Part shown: piece after piece, positions 51,837 through 61,121 of the stretch
Layout of the letters: each line of letters begins with the position of its first letter
Position numbering within the stretch: the stretch's first letter is position 1
Assembly (NCBI GenBank): GCA_965227535.1
Contig: OZ245761.1
Coordinates: 1,116,001-1,180,000 of the forward strand
From: SZUA-430 sp965227535
GTDB taxonomy: Bacteria > Pseudomonadota > Alphaproteobacteria > Micropepsales > Micropepsaceae
Length of the DNA: 64,000 nt
Direction of reading: 5' to 3'
Translations under genes and position numbers: made by a program
Notes under the pieces: generated by a model
Database searches by the model: none
What the model saw: the letters and a program-made list of their open reading frames with translations, nothing else
What the model was told of the DNA's origin: nothing

Positions 51837-52358
51837 ATGGCGACATCACTTTATGACCTAAGCGTGGCGAGCTACCTGCAAACCCTGGGCGGGGTCGCGC
51901 ATTTCATGGACCGCGCACACAAGCACTTCACCGCCAACAACGTGGACCCCAACGAAGTCGTCGAAACGCGGCTCTTCGCGGACATGCTGCCCTTCCGCTT
52001 TCAGGTGCAATCGGTGTGTCACCATTCGCTCGGCACGATTGAAGGCATCAAGAACGGCACGTTCCTACCGCCGTCGGGATCGCCCGCGCACGACTTTGCA
52101 GACCTGCAGAAACTCGTCACCGACACGCGCGACACGCTGGCGAAGATGACGCCGGCCGACGTCAACGCGTATCAGGATCGCGACATCGTCTTCCAAATGC
52201 GCGATTTCAAACTGCCCTTCACCGCTGCAAACTTCGTCTTGTCGTTCTCGCTGCCGAACGTGCACTTCCACGCCACAACCGCGTACGACATCCTGCGCAC
52301 CAAAGGCGTGCCTCTAGGCAAACGCGACTACCTGGGTCAGTTGCGCATGAAGGCTTAG
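51837..52358 (+). CDS. DUF1993 protein
   Basis: A 173-residue protein of the DUF1993 family: SLYDLSVASYLQTLGGVAHF, MLPFRFQVQSVCHHSLG, NVHFHATTAYDILRTKGV. The fold is a four-helix bundle related to DinB; the conserved His residues may bind metal. Function unknown. GAGGACAA precedes the ATG. Divergent from an AraC regulator. Confidence 0.83.
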   Translation: MATSLYDLSVASYLQTLGGVAHFMDRAHKHFTANNVDPNEVVETRLFADMLPFRFQVQSVCHHSLGTIEGIKNGTFLPPSGSPAHDFADLQKLVTDTRDTLAKMTPADVNAYQDRDIVFQMRDFKLPFTAANFVLSFSLPNVHFHATTAYDILRTKGVPLGKRDYLGQLRMKA

Positions 52359-52540
52359 CCGCGCCCGGATGCACGCAACGCCTCGGCGATGCGTGCGTTC
52401 TGACAAAGGACGCAAATTCCCGCGCGGTTTTCCGGCGTCCCGACAAGTAGATTCAAGGTTGAATCAAATGCGGCCGCCAACGTTGGCACACCATTAGAGC
52501 GCACCGCGTAATGCTCGCCTTTGTCGCAAATCTCAAACAA
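52355..52540 (-). CDS. Possible 61-residue protein with CxxC
   Basis: A minus-strand frame starting at a TTG with no good ribosome site and containing CVLCQN. Composition differs from neighbours (more A/T in third positions). Overlaps the 3' end of the DUF1993 gene by 4 bases. May be a chance frame. Confidence 0.3.
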   Translation of the reverse strand: MFEICDKGEHYAVRSNGVPTLAAAFDSTLNLLVGTPENRAGICVLCQNARIAEALRASGRG

Positions 52541-52550
52541 GGGTCAGCCC

Positions 52551-52985
52551 ATGCGAGAAGCGCAAATTAAGCATTCGACGCCTGAGCCCGCCGACTTCCA
52601 TCGCCGCTTCGAGGACATCGCCGAAGACCAGCGCGAAGACGCCGTATCGTTTTTCTTCGATTTGAGACTCATGCTGCCCGCAGGTCTGCCGGCGGCCGAT
52701 ATCGACCGTGCGCGTCTCAACGTCGAACGGCGCCTCCATCGCGTCATGCGTAAGAAAGACCGCATGGTCTGGGCGGCCGACGGGTTCTTCCTGCTGTTGG
52801 CAACCACCGACCCCGCCCGCGCCGGCGCCGCAGCCGAACGCATCCACCAAGACATCTGCACCGCGCTTGCAGACGGGGACACGATACCTGACACCATCCA
52901 GCGGAGCGGTGCGCCGTCCTACGCTGCCCTCAGCCGAGTCGCCGGCGCTAAGGGAGAACATCATGGCAGCGCCGAAATGGAGTGA
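52551..52985 (+). CDS. Degenerate GGDEF-like protein
   Basis: A 144-residue protein. Residues 33-110 resemble the second half of a GGDEF domain (AVSFFFDLRLMLPAG, DRMVWAADGFFLLLATTDPA: the GGDEF turn is replaced by AADGF), followed by the helix AGAAAERIHQDIC. It cannot make c-di-GMP with this active site. It may bind nucleotides or proteins, or be a decayed cyclase. Overlaps the next gene by 23 bases. Confidence 0.55.
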   Translation: MREAQIKHSTPEPADFHRRFEDIAEDQREDAVSFFFDLRLMLPAGLPAADIDRARLNVERRLHRVMRKKDRMVWAADGFFLLLATTDPARAGAAAERIHQDICTALADGDTIPDTIQRSGAPSYAALSRVAGAKGEHHGSAEME

Positions 52986-53169
52986 GCGTCCGCGGTCCCA
53001 CCGCTTCGCCGTCGTCGGTGCATTCATCGGCATGGGCATCGCAGCCGTCGTCGCCTTCAACTACGCTTTCGAATCCGAAACGATCGTTCGCTGGGCCATC
53101 ATGTCGACCGGCCTCCTTGGCGGCGGCGCAGCCGGCTTCGGCCTCGCCACGCTGACGGACAAGCGCTAA
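52963..53169 (+). CDS. 68-residue two-helix membrane protein
   Basis: Begins MAAPKWSERPRSHRFAVVGA; TM helices at about 14-34 and 44-62. Start ATG at 52963 with AAGGGAG upstream, within the end of the GGDEF-like gene. Family unknown; the coupling suggests the two proteins work together. Confidence 0.6.
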   Translation: MAAPKWSERPRSHRFAVVGAFIGMGIAAVVAFNYAFESETIVRWAIMSTGLLGGGAAGFGLATLTDKR

Positions 53170-53235
53170 CCGGCGGGGTTTGTTTGGCGCGAACGATCGC
53201 GTAAGCTCCGCCGCACGAAAGCGGAGCTGTCGTCT

Positions 53236-54345
53236 TTGAGCGCCACAAGCCTTCCCGGTTGGCTCTACACCGACCCGAAATTCTTCGAGCTGGAACGCGA
53301 AAAGGTGTTCCGCCAGACGTGGCACATCATGGGCCACATCTCCGACGCGCCGAACCCCGGCGACTACGTCACGCTCGATGTGCTCGGCGACCGCGTCGTC
53401 ACCTTGCGCGGCCAAGACGGCGAACTGAGAAGCTTCCACAACGTCTGCCGCCACCGCGCCGCAAAACTAGCGCCGCAATCGCGCGGCTCGTGCGGCCATC
53501 GCCTGGTGTGCCCCTACCACGCCTGGAGCTACACTCTTGAAGGCGGTTTGGCAGGCATCCCGAAATGGCAAGGCTTCGACGCGCTCGACAAATCGAAATA
53601 CGGCCTGCATCCGGTCGACCAGGAAATCTTCCAAGGCTTCATCTTCGTCCGTTTCGAAAAGGGCCTGCCCTCGATCGCGGAGATGATGGCGCCGTACACG
53701 GACGAACTAAAACCCTACGCCCTCGAAAGCTTGGTCCCGAACGGCCGCGTCACGCTTAGACCGCGCACGGTGAACTGGAAAAACATCGCCGATAATTATT
53801 CCGACGGCATGCACATCAACGTCGCGCACCCGGGCTTAAGCCGCCTCTTCGGCTCGACCTACAAGATCGAAGCGCAAACTTGGGTCGACAAAATGTCCGG
53901 CGAACTCCAGCAAAACACGTCGGAGAACTGGTCCGAACGCGCCTACCAAAGCCTGCTGGGCAGTCTAACGCACGTGCCGGCGAACCTGCGCCGCACATGG
54001 GTCTACTACAAGCTCTGGCCCAACGTGGCGTTCGACATCTATCCGGACCAGGTCGACTTCATGCAGTTCATCCCCGTCTCACCGACGGAAACGCTGATCC
54101 GCGAAATCGCCTATGTCCACCCGCACAGCACCCGCGAACTCAAAGCCGCGCGCTATCTCAACTGGCGCATCAACCGCCAAGTCAACGCCGAAGACACCAG
54201 CCTCATCGAAGGCGTCCAAGCCGGCATGACGTCGTCGAGCTACACCTCGGGCCCGCTCTCCCCGAAAGAAGTCTGCCTGGCGAGCTTCGCCACCCGCATG
54301 CGCAACCTGATCCCGGAAGCAAAAATGGAACGCGCACCGAACTAA
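53236..54345 (+). CDS. Rieske-type aromatic ring-hydroxylating oxygenase, alpha subunit
   Basis: A 369-residue oxygenase. Rieske [2Fe-2S] ligands Cys71/His73 and Cys92/His95 (VCRHRAAKLAP, LVCPYHAWSY); mononuclear iron His193 and His198 in NYSDGMHINVAHPG. Hydroxylates an aromatic or N-methyl substrate with electrons from a reductase that is not encoded nearby. Start TTG at 53236 preceded by GGAG. Confidence 0.87.
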   Translation: MSATSLPGWLYTDPKFFELEREKVFRQTWHIMGHISDAPNPGDYVTLDVLGDRVVTLRGQDGELRSFHNVCRHRAAKLAPQSRGSCGHRLVCPYHAWSYTLEGGLAGIPKWQGFDALDKSKYGLHPVDQEIFQGFIFVRFEKGLPSIAEMMAPYTDELKPYALESLVPNGRVTLRPRTVNWKNIADNYSDGMHINVAHPGLSRLFGSTYKIEAQTWVDKMSGELQQNTSENWSERAYQSLLGSLTHVPANLRRTWVYYKLWPNVAFDIYPDQVDFMQFIPVSPTETLIREIAYVHPHSTRELKAARYLNWRINRQVNAEDTSLIEGVQAGMTSSSYTSGPLSPKEVCLASFATRMRNLIPEAKMERAPN

Positions 54346-54365
54346 TCAGATACACGGACATCGCG

Positions 54366-54899
54366 ATGGAACTTGTCACCGTTTTCGACATTGCACAGTC
54401 CGGCTATCGAGCGCGGGAAGCACTGATAAGCCCTGCAATTCTAACCTTAGTCGGCATTGGCATGCTGGTATTTTGGACGGGACCGCGCGCTGAACGCTGG
54501 GTGGTCTTTCGTTGGTTCTACTTCCTATCCTCGCTATCGATGACCACGTTCATTGCTTGGTACACCTACAGCGACTACGTCACTTTGAATGACGCACGGC
54601 GCTCGGGCGCATTTGAAGTGGTCGAGGGTCCTGTAGAGAACTTCGACCCTATGCCTGCGGGGGGCCACAAGCTTGAGGCCTTCAGCGTGCGCGGCGTGGA
54701 ATTCAGCTACTCGGACTTCAGAATAACATCCGCCTTCAACAACAGCGCCAGTCACGGCGGCCCGATCCGGCGTGGCGCATATGTGCGCGTGTCATATGTC
54801 GGCGGCGATCATTCCACGGACAGCAATCAGATCATCCGGCTGGAAATGCGTGCGCAGGACATCCCGTCCGCCGCCGAGCGCCAAAACTGGCGGCCGTAA
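54366..54899 (+). CDS. Membrane protein with extracytoplasmic domain
   Basis: A 177-residue protein with two TM helices (about 24-41 and 49-66) and a C-terminal domain (VEGPVENFDPMPAGGHKLE, AYVRVSYVGGDHSTDSNQII). No recognised family. 20 bp after the oxygenase gene, same strand. Confidence 0.55.
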   Translation: MELVTVFDIAQSGYRAREALISPAILTLVGIGMLVFWTGPRAERWVVFRWFYFLSSLSMTTFIAWYTYSDYVTLNDARRSGAFEVVEGPVENFDPMPAGGHKLEAFSVRGVEFSYSDFRITSAFNNSASHGGPIRRGAYVRVSYVGGDHSTDSNQIIRLEMRAQDIPSAAERQNWRP

Positions 54900-54915
54900 G
54901 ACAGCGCGCGCCGGC

Positions 54916-55119
54916 CTAGAATTTCTTCCCCATAAAGCCCAGCACGCCGAGCGTGATCCCAAGCGCCGCCACGACGCCGGAAACCGTGCCGACGGTCGAC
55001 ATCAACGCTGCCGGATCCGTCGATTGCGGCGCCATCGCCAACATGAAAATGAAAAACCCAACCGCCAGGCCGATCATTACGCCACCCGTGATCACAAACC
55101 GCCAATTCGTCGCTTTCAT
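54916..55119 (-). CDS. 67-residue two-helix membrane protein
   Basis: Starts MKATNWRFVITGGVMIGLAV, with a second helix VVAALGITLGVLGFM and a basic end GKKF. GGGGGA precedes the ATG at 55119. Convergent with the previous gene. Unknown function. Confidence 0.55.
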   Translation of the reverse strand: MKATNWRFVITGGVMIGLAVGFFIFMLAMAPQSTDPAALMSTVGTVSGVVAALGITLGVLGFMGKKF

Positions 55120-55240
55120 TTCATCCCCCGAGAATCCGGTGGCGACCATACAACAACGGCGGCTTACAGCCATCGAGGCGCGGATTCGCGAGGCTGCGTG
55201 ACGTTGTCCGAATCGGTTGGTCCCCCTATGTTCCGCCGCC

Positions 55241-56602
<1,362 letters not shown>

Positions 56603-56643
56603 CCCAAAAGATCGACACCTATGGTACAGCTCACCAGGCGCCC

Positions 56644-57342
56644 ATGGAGATCCCGCTGACGATCGTCGACTTCGTTGTGCTGGGGATTTTGTTGATCTCC
56701 GGCCTGATAGCGGCCTATCGCGGTTTCATGAAAGAAACGCTGACGGTCAGCGCCTGGTTCGTTGCCGCCCTCGCCGCAGTTTTCGTCTGGCCTGCCGCCA
56801 AACCCTTCGCCCGTTCCCTGCTGCAGCCGGACATGCTGGCCGACATTCTGGCCCTCATCGGCGTGTTCTTCCTGATGCTCATCCCTGCCTCATTCGTCAG
56901 CTTCCGCCTGACGGAGATGGTGCGCGGCTCGCGCGCCGGGCCTCTCGACCGCTCGCTCGGCTTCGTCTTCGGTCTGGCTCGCGGATTGTTGGTCGTAGGC
57001 CTGGGCTACATCGTGTATTCATCCCTCGCGCCGAGCGCCAAGCAACCCGACTGGGTGCGTGAGGCGCGGCTGCTTCCCGTCGTCAAGGGAACGGCCGACG
57101 TCATTCTGTCGTTCGGAGCAAAGAAGAAAAAGACGGACGAAGACGCCGTCGAAGAAGAACAGCCCGTCCAGGAAAGCGACAAGCCTAAGCCCGCCGTCAA
57201 AGGCGCAACAACGGCACAAAAAAAGCCGGTCGAAAAAACGGACACCGACAACAAAGAGGGCGGTGGGGACAACGGTAAGGCCTATGACGCAGGCGATCGC
57301 CGCGCGTTAGACCAGCTCGTACGCTCCGCATCGAAACCATAG
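56644..57342 (+). CDS. cvpA: CvpA-family membrane protein
   Basis: A 232-residue protein with four TM helices (VLGILLISGLIAAYRGF, GLARGLLVVGLGY) as in CvpA, plus a charged tail of about 70 residues (KKKKTDEDAVEEE, then Lys/Pro/Glu-rich). CvpA is associated with purine biosynthesis and the envelope; purF follows 2 bases after the stop. Confidence 0.88.
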   Translation: MEIPLTIVDFVVLGILLISGLIAAYRGFMKETLTVSAWFVAALAAVFVWPAAKPFARSLLQPDMLADILALIGVFFLMLIPASFVSFRLTEMVRGSRAGPLDRSLGFVFGLARGLLVVGLGYIVYSSLAPSAKQPDWVREARLLPVVKGTADVILSFGAKKKKTDEDAVEEEQPVQESDKPKPAVKGATTAQKKPVEKTDTDNKEGGGDNGKAYDAGDRRALDQLVRSASKP

Positions 57343-57343
57343 A

Positions 57344-58801
57344 ATGGACCAAGAGATCTCGACGAACCCCTTCGCGGACGACAAGCTCCACGAGGAGTGC
57401 GGAATCTTTGGCATTTGGGGCAAACCCGACGCAGCCGCCTTCGTCGCCTTAGGCCTGCACGCGCTTCAGCACCGCGGGCAAGAAGCCTCCGGCATCGTCA
57501 CTTGCGACGACAGCAAGTTCTACATGGAACGCCGCGAAGGCCTCGTCGGCGATCAGTTCTCGGTCGGCGGTCCGATCGACAAGCTGAAAGGCCCGACCGG
57601 CATCGGCCACGTCAGATATTCCACGACCGGCGGCTCGCTCAACCGTAACATCCAGCCCTTCTTCGCCGACGTTGCCAACGGCGGCATCGCCATCGCCCAC
57701 AACGGCAACCTGACCAACGCCTACGCATTGCGTCAGCGCCTGGTACGCAACGGCTCGATCTTCTATTCGACGTCGGACACGGAGTGCATCGTTCACCTCG
57801 TCGCCACCTCGCGCGCCGGCCAGATCGTCGACCGCCTGGTCGACGCGCTGAAGCAAGTCGAAGGCGCCTACTCCCTCGTCGCCCTCACGCGCAAGAAATT
57901 GATCGGCGTGCGCGATCCTCTAGGCGTACGTCCGCTCGTCATCGGCAAGGTCGACGGCGCGTACGTGTTCGCCTCCGAAACCTGCGCGCTCGACATCATC
58001 GACGCGGAGTTCGTGCGCGAAGTCGAACCCGGCGAAATCGTCGTCATCTCCGACGAAGGCCTACAATCGTATAAGCCGTTCCCGCCGCAACGTCCGCGCT
58101 TCTGCATCTTCGAATACGTCTACTTCGCCAGACCCGACAGCATGATCGAAGGCCAAGGCGTCTACGAAGTCCGCAAGAACATCGGCGCCGAACTCGCACG
58201 CGAGGCGCCGGTCGAAGCCGACATGGTCGTGCCCGTCCCCGATTCCGGCGTGCCCGGCGCGATCGGTTTCGCCGAAGCCTCGAACATCCCCTTCGAACTC
58301 GGCATCATCCGCAACCACTATGTCGGCCGCACATTCATCGAACCCAGCGACCACATCCGCCACCTCGGCGTCCGCCTCAAACACAACGCCAACCGCGCAA
58401 GGCTAAAGGGTAAGCGCGTGGTACTGATCGACGACAGCATCGTTCGCGGCACCACGTCGAAGAAGATCATCAAGATGGTCCGCGACGCCGGCGCGGCCGA
58501 AGTGCATATGCGCATCGCCAGCCCGCCGACGACAGACAGCTGCTTCTACGGCGTCGACACGCCGGAAAAGAAGAACCTCCTCGCCGCCAACTACACCGTC
58601 GCCGAAATGTGCCGCTTCATCGAAGCGGACTCGCTCCACTTCATCTCGATCAACGGCCTCTACCGCGCCTTGCGCCACGCCCGCCGCGACGCGAAGGCCA
58701 CCCGCTACTGCGACGCCTGCTTCACCGGCGACTACCCCACGGCCCTCACAGACCGCGACAGCGAGACCGACGGCGGCCAGCTCTCACTGTTGGCAGTGTA
58801 G
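57344..58801 (+). CDS. purF: Amidophosphoribosyltransferase
   Basis: A 485-residue enzyme catalysing the first step of purine synthesis. After removal of an 18-residue propeptide the N-terminal nucleophile is Cys19 (LHEECGIFGIWG); the phosphoribosyltransferase domain has VVLIDDSIVRGTT. Four Cys near the C-terminal half may bind an Fe-S cluster as in other PurF. Length normal. Confidence 0.95.
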   Translation: MDQEISTNPFADDKLHEECGIFGIWGKPDAAAFVALGLHALQHRGQEASGIVTCDDSKFYMERREGLVGDQFSVGGPIDKLKGPTGIGHVRYSTTGGSLNRNIQPFFADVANGGIAIAHNGNLTNAYALRQRLVRNGSIFYSTSDTECIVHLVATSRAGQIVDRLVDALKQVEGAYSLVALTRKKLIGVRDPLGVRPLVIGKVDGAYVFASETCALDIIDAEFVREVEPGEIVVISDEGLQSYKPFPPQRPRFCIFEYVYFARPDSMIEGQGVYEVRKNIGAELAREAPVEADMVVPVPDSGVPGAIGFAEASNIPFELGIIRNHYVGRTFIEPSDHIRHLGVRLKHNANRARLKGKRVVLIDDSIVRGTTSKKIIKMVRDAGAAEVHMRIASPPTTDSCFYGVDTPEKKNLLAANYTVAEMCRFIEADSLHFISINGLYRALRHARRDAKATRYCDACFTGDYPTALTDRDSETDGGQLSLLAV

Positions 58802-58819
58802 CCATGCTCTTGCACACAC

Positions 58820-58960
58820 CTTGCCCTTCTCCCTCGGGGAGAAGGTGGATCGCCGCCGCAGGCGGCGAGACGGATGAGGGCCCCCGGTGCACCGAGGCCC
58901 CTCATCAGTCGCGCCCGCGGCGCGCCAGCTTCTCCCAAAGGGAGAAGCGCAAGAAGGTGG
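58820..58960. repeat. Palindromic intergenic repeat (family C)
   Basis: A long element with hairpins: CTTCTCCCTCGGGGAGAAGG at one end, CGCCGCCGCAGGCGGCG inside, and CTTCTCCCAAAGGGAGAAG near the other end. It resembles the CTTCTCCC-type BIMEs of alphaproteobacteria. Its right end lies immediately before the SDR gene and contributes the purine-rich ribosome binding site AAGAAGGTGGG. Confidence 0.65.
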
Positions 58961-58964
58961 GCGC

Positions 58965-59681
58965 ATGACCGGCCGCCTCGCCAATCGCGTCGCGCTCGTC
59001 AGCGGCGCCTCGCGCGGTATCGGCCGCGCCGTCGCGCTCGAACTCGCGCGCGAAGGCGCGCACGTGATTGCGATTGCCCGCACGACCGGCGCGCTCGAAG
59101 AACTCGACAATCAAATCGTCAAAGCCGGCGGCACGGCGACGCTGGTGCCGATGGACCTGAAAGACGGCGCAGCCTTCCCGCGCCTCGCCGGTGCCATCGC
59201 AGAACGCTGGAAGAAACTCGACATCCTGATCGGCAACGCGGGCGTTCTCGGCGGCCCCCTGACGCCGGTGACCAACATCAACCCGAAGGACTGGGTCGAA
59301 GCCGTCGACGTGAACGTCAACGCCAACCTGCGCTTCATCCAATTCCTCGACCCGCTGCTGAAAGCCAGCGACGCCGGCCGCGCGATCTTCGTGACCTCGG
59401 GTGCCGCCACAAACATCCGCGCCTATTGGGGCGTCTACAGCGCCACCAAAGCCGCGCTCGACGTCCTCATCAAAACCTATGCCGCCGAATGCGCGACAAC
59501 AAAAGTTCGCGCCAACCTCTTCAGCCCCGGCCCCGTCCGCACAGGGATGCGCGCCAAAGCCTTCCCCGGCGAAGATCCGATGACGCTGCCCACGCCCGAA
59601 GACGTGGCCCCGCAAATCGTGGCGCTCGGCCTACCGACCGAGACGCGCAACGGCGAAATCGTCGCGTTCAAAAAACGCTAG
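58965..59681 (+). CDS. Short-chain dehydrogenase/reductase
   Basis: A 238-residue SDR: NAD(P) motif SGASRGIG (13-20), NAG (91-93), Ser145 and Tyr158/Lys162 in GVYSATKAAL. Located after purF as in several alphaproteobacteria. The ATG at 58965 uses a purine-rich site from the adjacent repeat. Substrate unknown. The last 4 bases overlap the convergent DUF2167 gene. Confidence 0.88.
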   Translation: MTGRLANRVALVSGASRGIGRAVALELAREGAHVIAIARTTGALEELDNQIVKAGGTATLVPMDLKDGAAFPRLAGAIAERWKKLDILIGNAGVLGGPLTPVTNINPKDWVEAVDVNVNANLRFIQFLDPLLKASDAGRAIFVTSGAATNIRAYWGVYSATKAALDVLIKTYAAECATTKVRANLFSPGPVRTGMRAKAFPGEDPMTLPTPEDVAPQIVALGLPTETRNGEIVAFKKR

Positions 59682-60664
59682 GCCGACGGCTCTTTGCGGT
59701 TACTGAACATCCGCCAAATCATGCCGCCCACAGCCGCGACACCGATCGCGATGAACTTCCATGATGCAAGCAACAGCGCGATGAGCCCCTTGAACAACCC
59801 GGCCTTCGCCGCCGCGCCACCGGCAATCAGCGCCGCGATGCCGTAGGCGGCGGTCGCGTCGCCTTCCTTGAAGTCCGCATAACGGTTGCCTTCGACGAAC
59901 GACACCATCGTCAACATCTTGGGCACTTGAGCGTTGATGTCGGCAAGCTGCTTCATGTCGCCGACAACGTTCACTTCAAGCACGCCCGTCCGTCCCAACG
60001 CCCGGATCGAATAGTTCAGCGTGTGCGAACTCGTCCCGAACTGCAGATGCTTGGCCCAATGCAGCTTGTGCTCGGCGCCATCGTATGTCGGCGACTGCGC
60101 CCAGCCGACGAGCGAGATCGGCTCATAGCCGGCCTTCACGCGTTCGTCGTTCGCTGCGGTCGTATCTTCCTGCATCGACTTCAGCAGTTCGTCGTAGTTG
60201 ATCGAACTCGCGTCTTCGTCGGATACGTGGCCTTCGTTCGCGTAGGTGATGATCGCGGCCCAACTGCCGTCGGAAAGCACGCTGACATCGCGCGGCACGA
60301 TCGTACCAAGCACGCCCTCAACCGCTTGCGGCGGGTTGCCCCACAGATCGACGAGAAGCTTCTTCGAGTCCGCCGCATCGAGAAACGCGAAACCCTCCAC
60401 GATGGTGACTCGCGCCTGCCCGCCGGGCAATTCGACCGTCCCGTCGCGTTGCACCAGCGTCGCCGCGATCGCTTCGCGCGGATCGCTCAGAACCTCTTTC
60501 ACCGCCTTGTCGGGTACGACCGCCTCTACCTCCGGCTCGGCCGGAGCCGGCGTTGCAGCGGTGTCAGTGGGCTCTTTCGGCGGCGGCACATCCGCCATCA
60601 CCGGCGATGCCAACAACAACGAAGCCGCCAAACCGGCCCCGACGACACGCATATCAATTGCCAT
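59678..60664 (-). CDS. DUF2167 exported membrane protein
   Basis: A 328-residue protein: signal peptide, a DUF2167 domain (TIVEGFAFLDAADSKKLLV, ITYANEGHVSDEDASSINYD) and C-terminal TM helices (LFKGLIALLLASWKFIAIGV). The mature N-terminus ADVPPPKEP is proline-rich. Function unknown. A small membrane gene (60831) with a similar ADIPPP start lies next to it. Confidence 0.82.
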   Translation of the reverse strand: MAIDMRVVGAGLAASLLLASPVMADVPPPKEPTDTAATPAPAEPEVEAVVPDKAVKEVLSDPREAIAATLVQRDGTVELPGGQARVTIVEGFAFLDAADSKKLLVDLWGNPPQAVEGVLGTIVPRDVSVLSDGSWAAIITYANEGHVSDEDASSINYDELLKSMQEDTTAANDERVKAGYEPISLVGWAQSPTYDGAEHKLHWAKHLQFGTSSHTLNYSIRALGRTGVLEVNVVGDMKQLADINAQVPKMLTMVSFVEGNRYADFKEGDATAAYGIAALIAGGAAAKAGLFKGLIALLLASWKFIAIGVAAVGGMIWRMFSNRKEPSA

Positions 60665-60830
60665 GACACTGGCTCCCCGCATCACTATTGAAGCAGAATA
60701 ACCTTGGACACCACGACAATTGCAAGAACAACAATGCCGGCGAAGAACACATCGCCACCAAAACGCACCGACTGCGCCAAACGTGCAAAACAACACACTT
60801 CTGTTTTAGGCGGCATCCCAAGGTAAACGG

Positions 60831-61112
60831 CTAGAGAGACCGCTCACGCGGCTGCCGCCACAGCCAAAGGCCTAGAAGCGCAAACAGAGCGAAAAATCCG
60901 ACCGCGACAAACGGCGCCGCCGTATCCTTCTGCGGCGTAGGCGGTGGCGGCAAAGGTGGCGGTCCCGTATTGGGTTTCGGTGCAGGCGTCGGACGCGGCG
61001 GAAGCTCTGGGACGTCGTGCCGCCGGTCAGGTGGCGGAATGTCCGCCGACGCCGGAACGACAGCGAACGCAAGCGTCGCGGCAACCGCGATCGTTAGAAT
61101 GCGCGCCAGCAT
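60831..61112 (-). CDS. Proline-rich small membrane protein
   Basis: A 93-residue protein with a signal peptide (ending SADIPPP), a proline-rich middle (ELPPRPTPAPKPNTGPPPL) and one C-terminal TM helix (PFVAVGFFALFALLGLWLW) with a basic end. Similar architecture to the neighbouring DUF2167 protein (signal peptide, Pro-rich mature start, C-terminal TM). Unknown function. Confidence 0.6.
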   Translation of the reverse strand: MLARILTIAVAATLAFAVVPASADIPPPDRRHDVPELPPRPTPAPKPNTGPPPLPPPPTPQKDTAAPFVAVGFFALFALLGLWLWRQPRERSL

Positions 61113-61121
61113 GGTGGCCTC

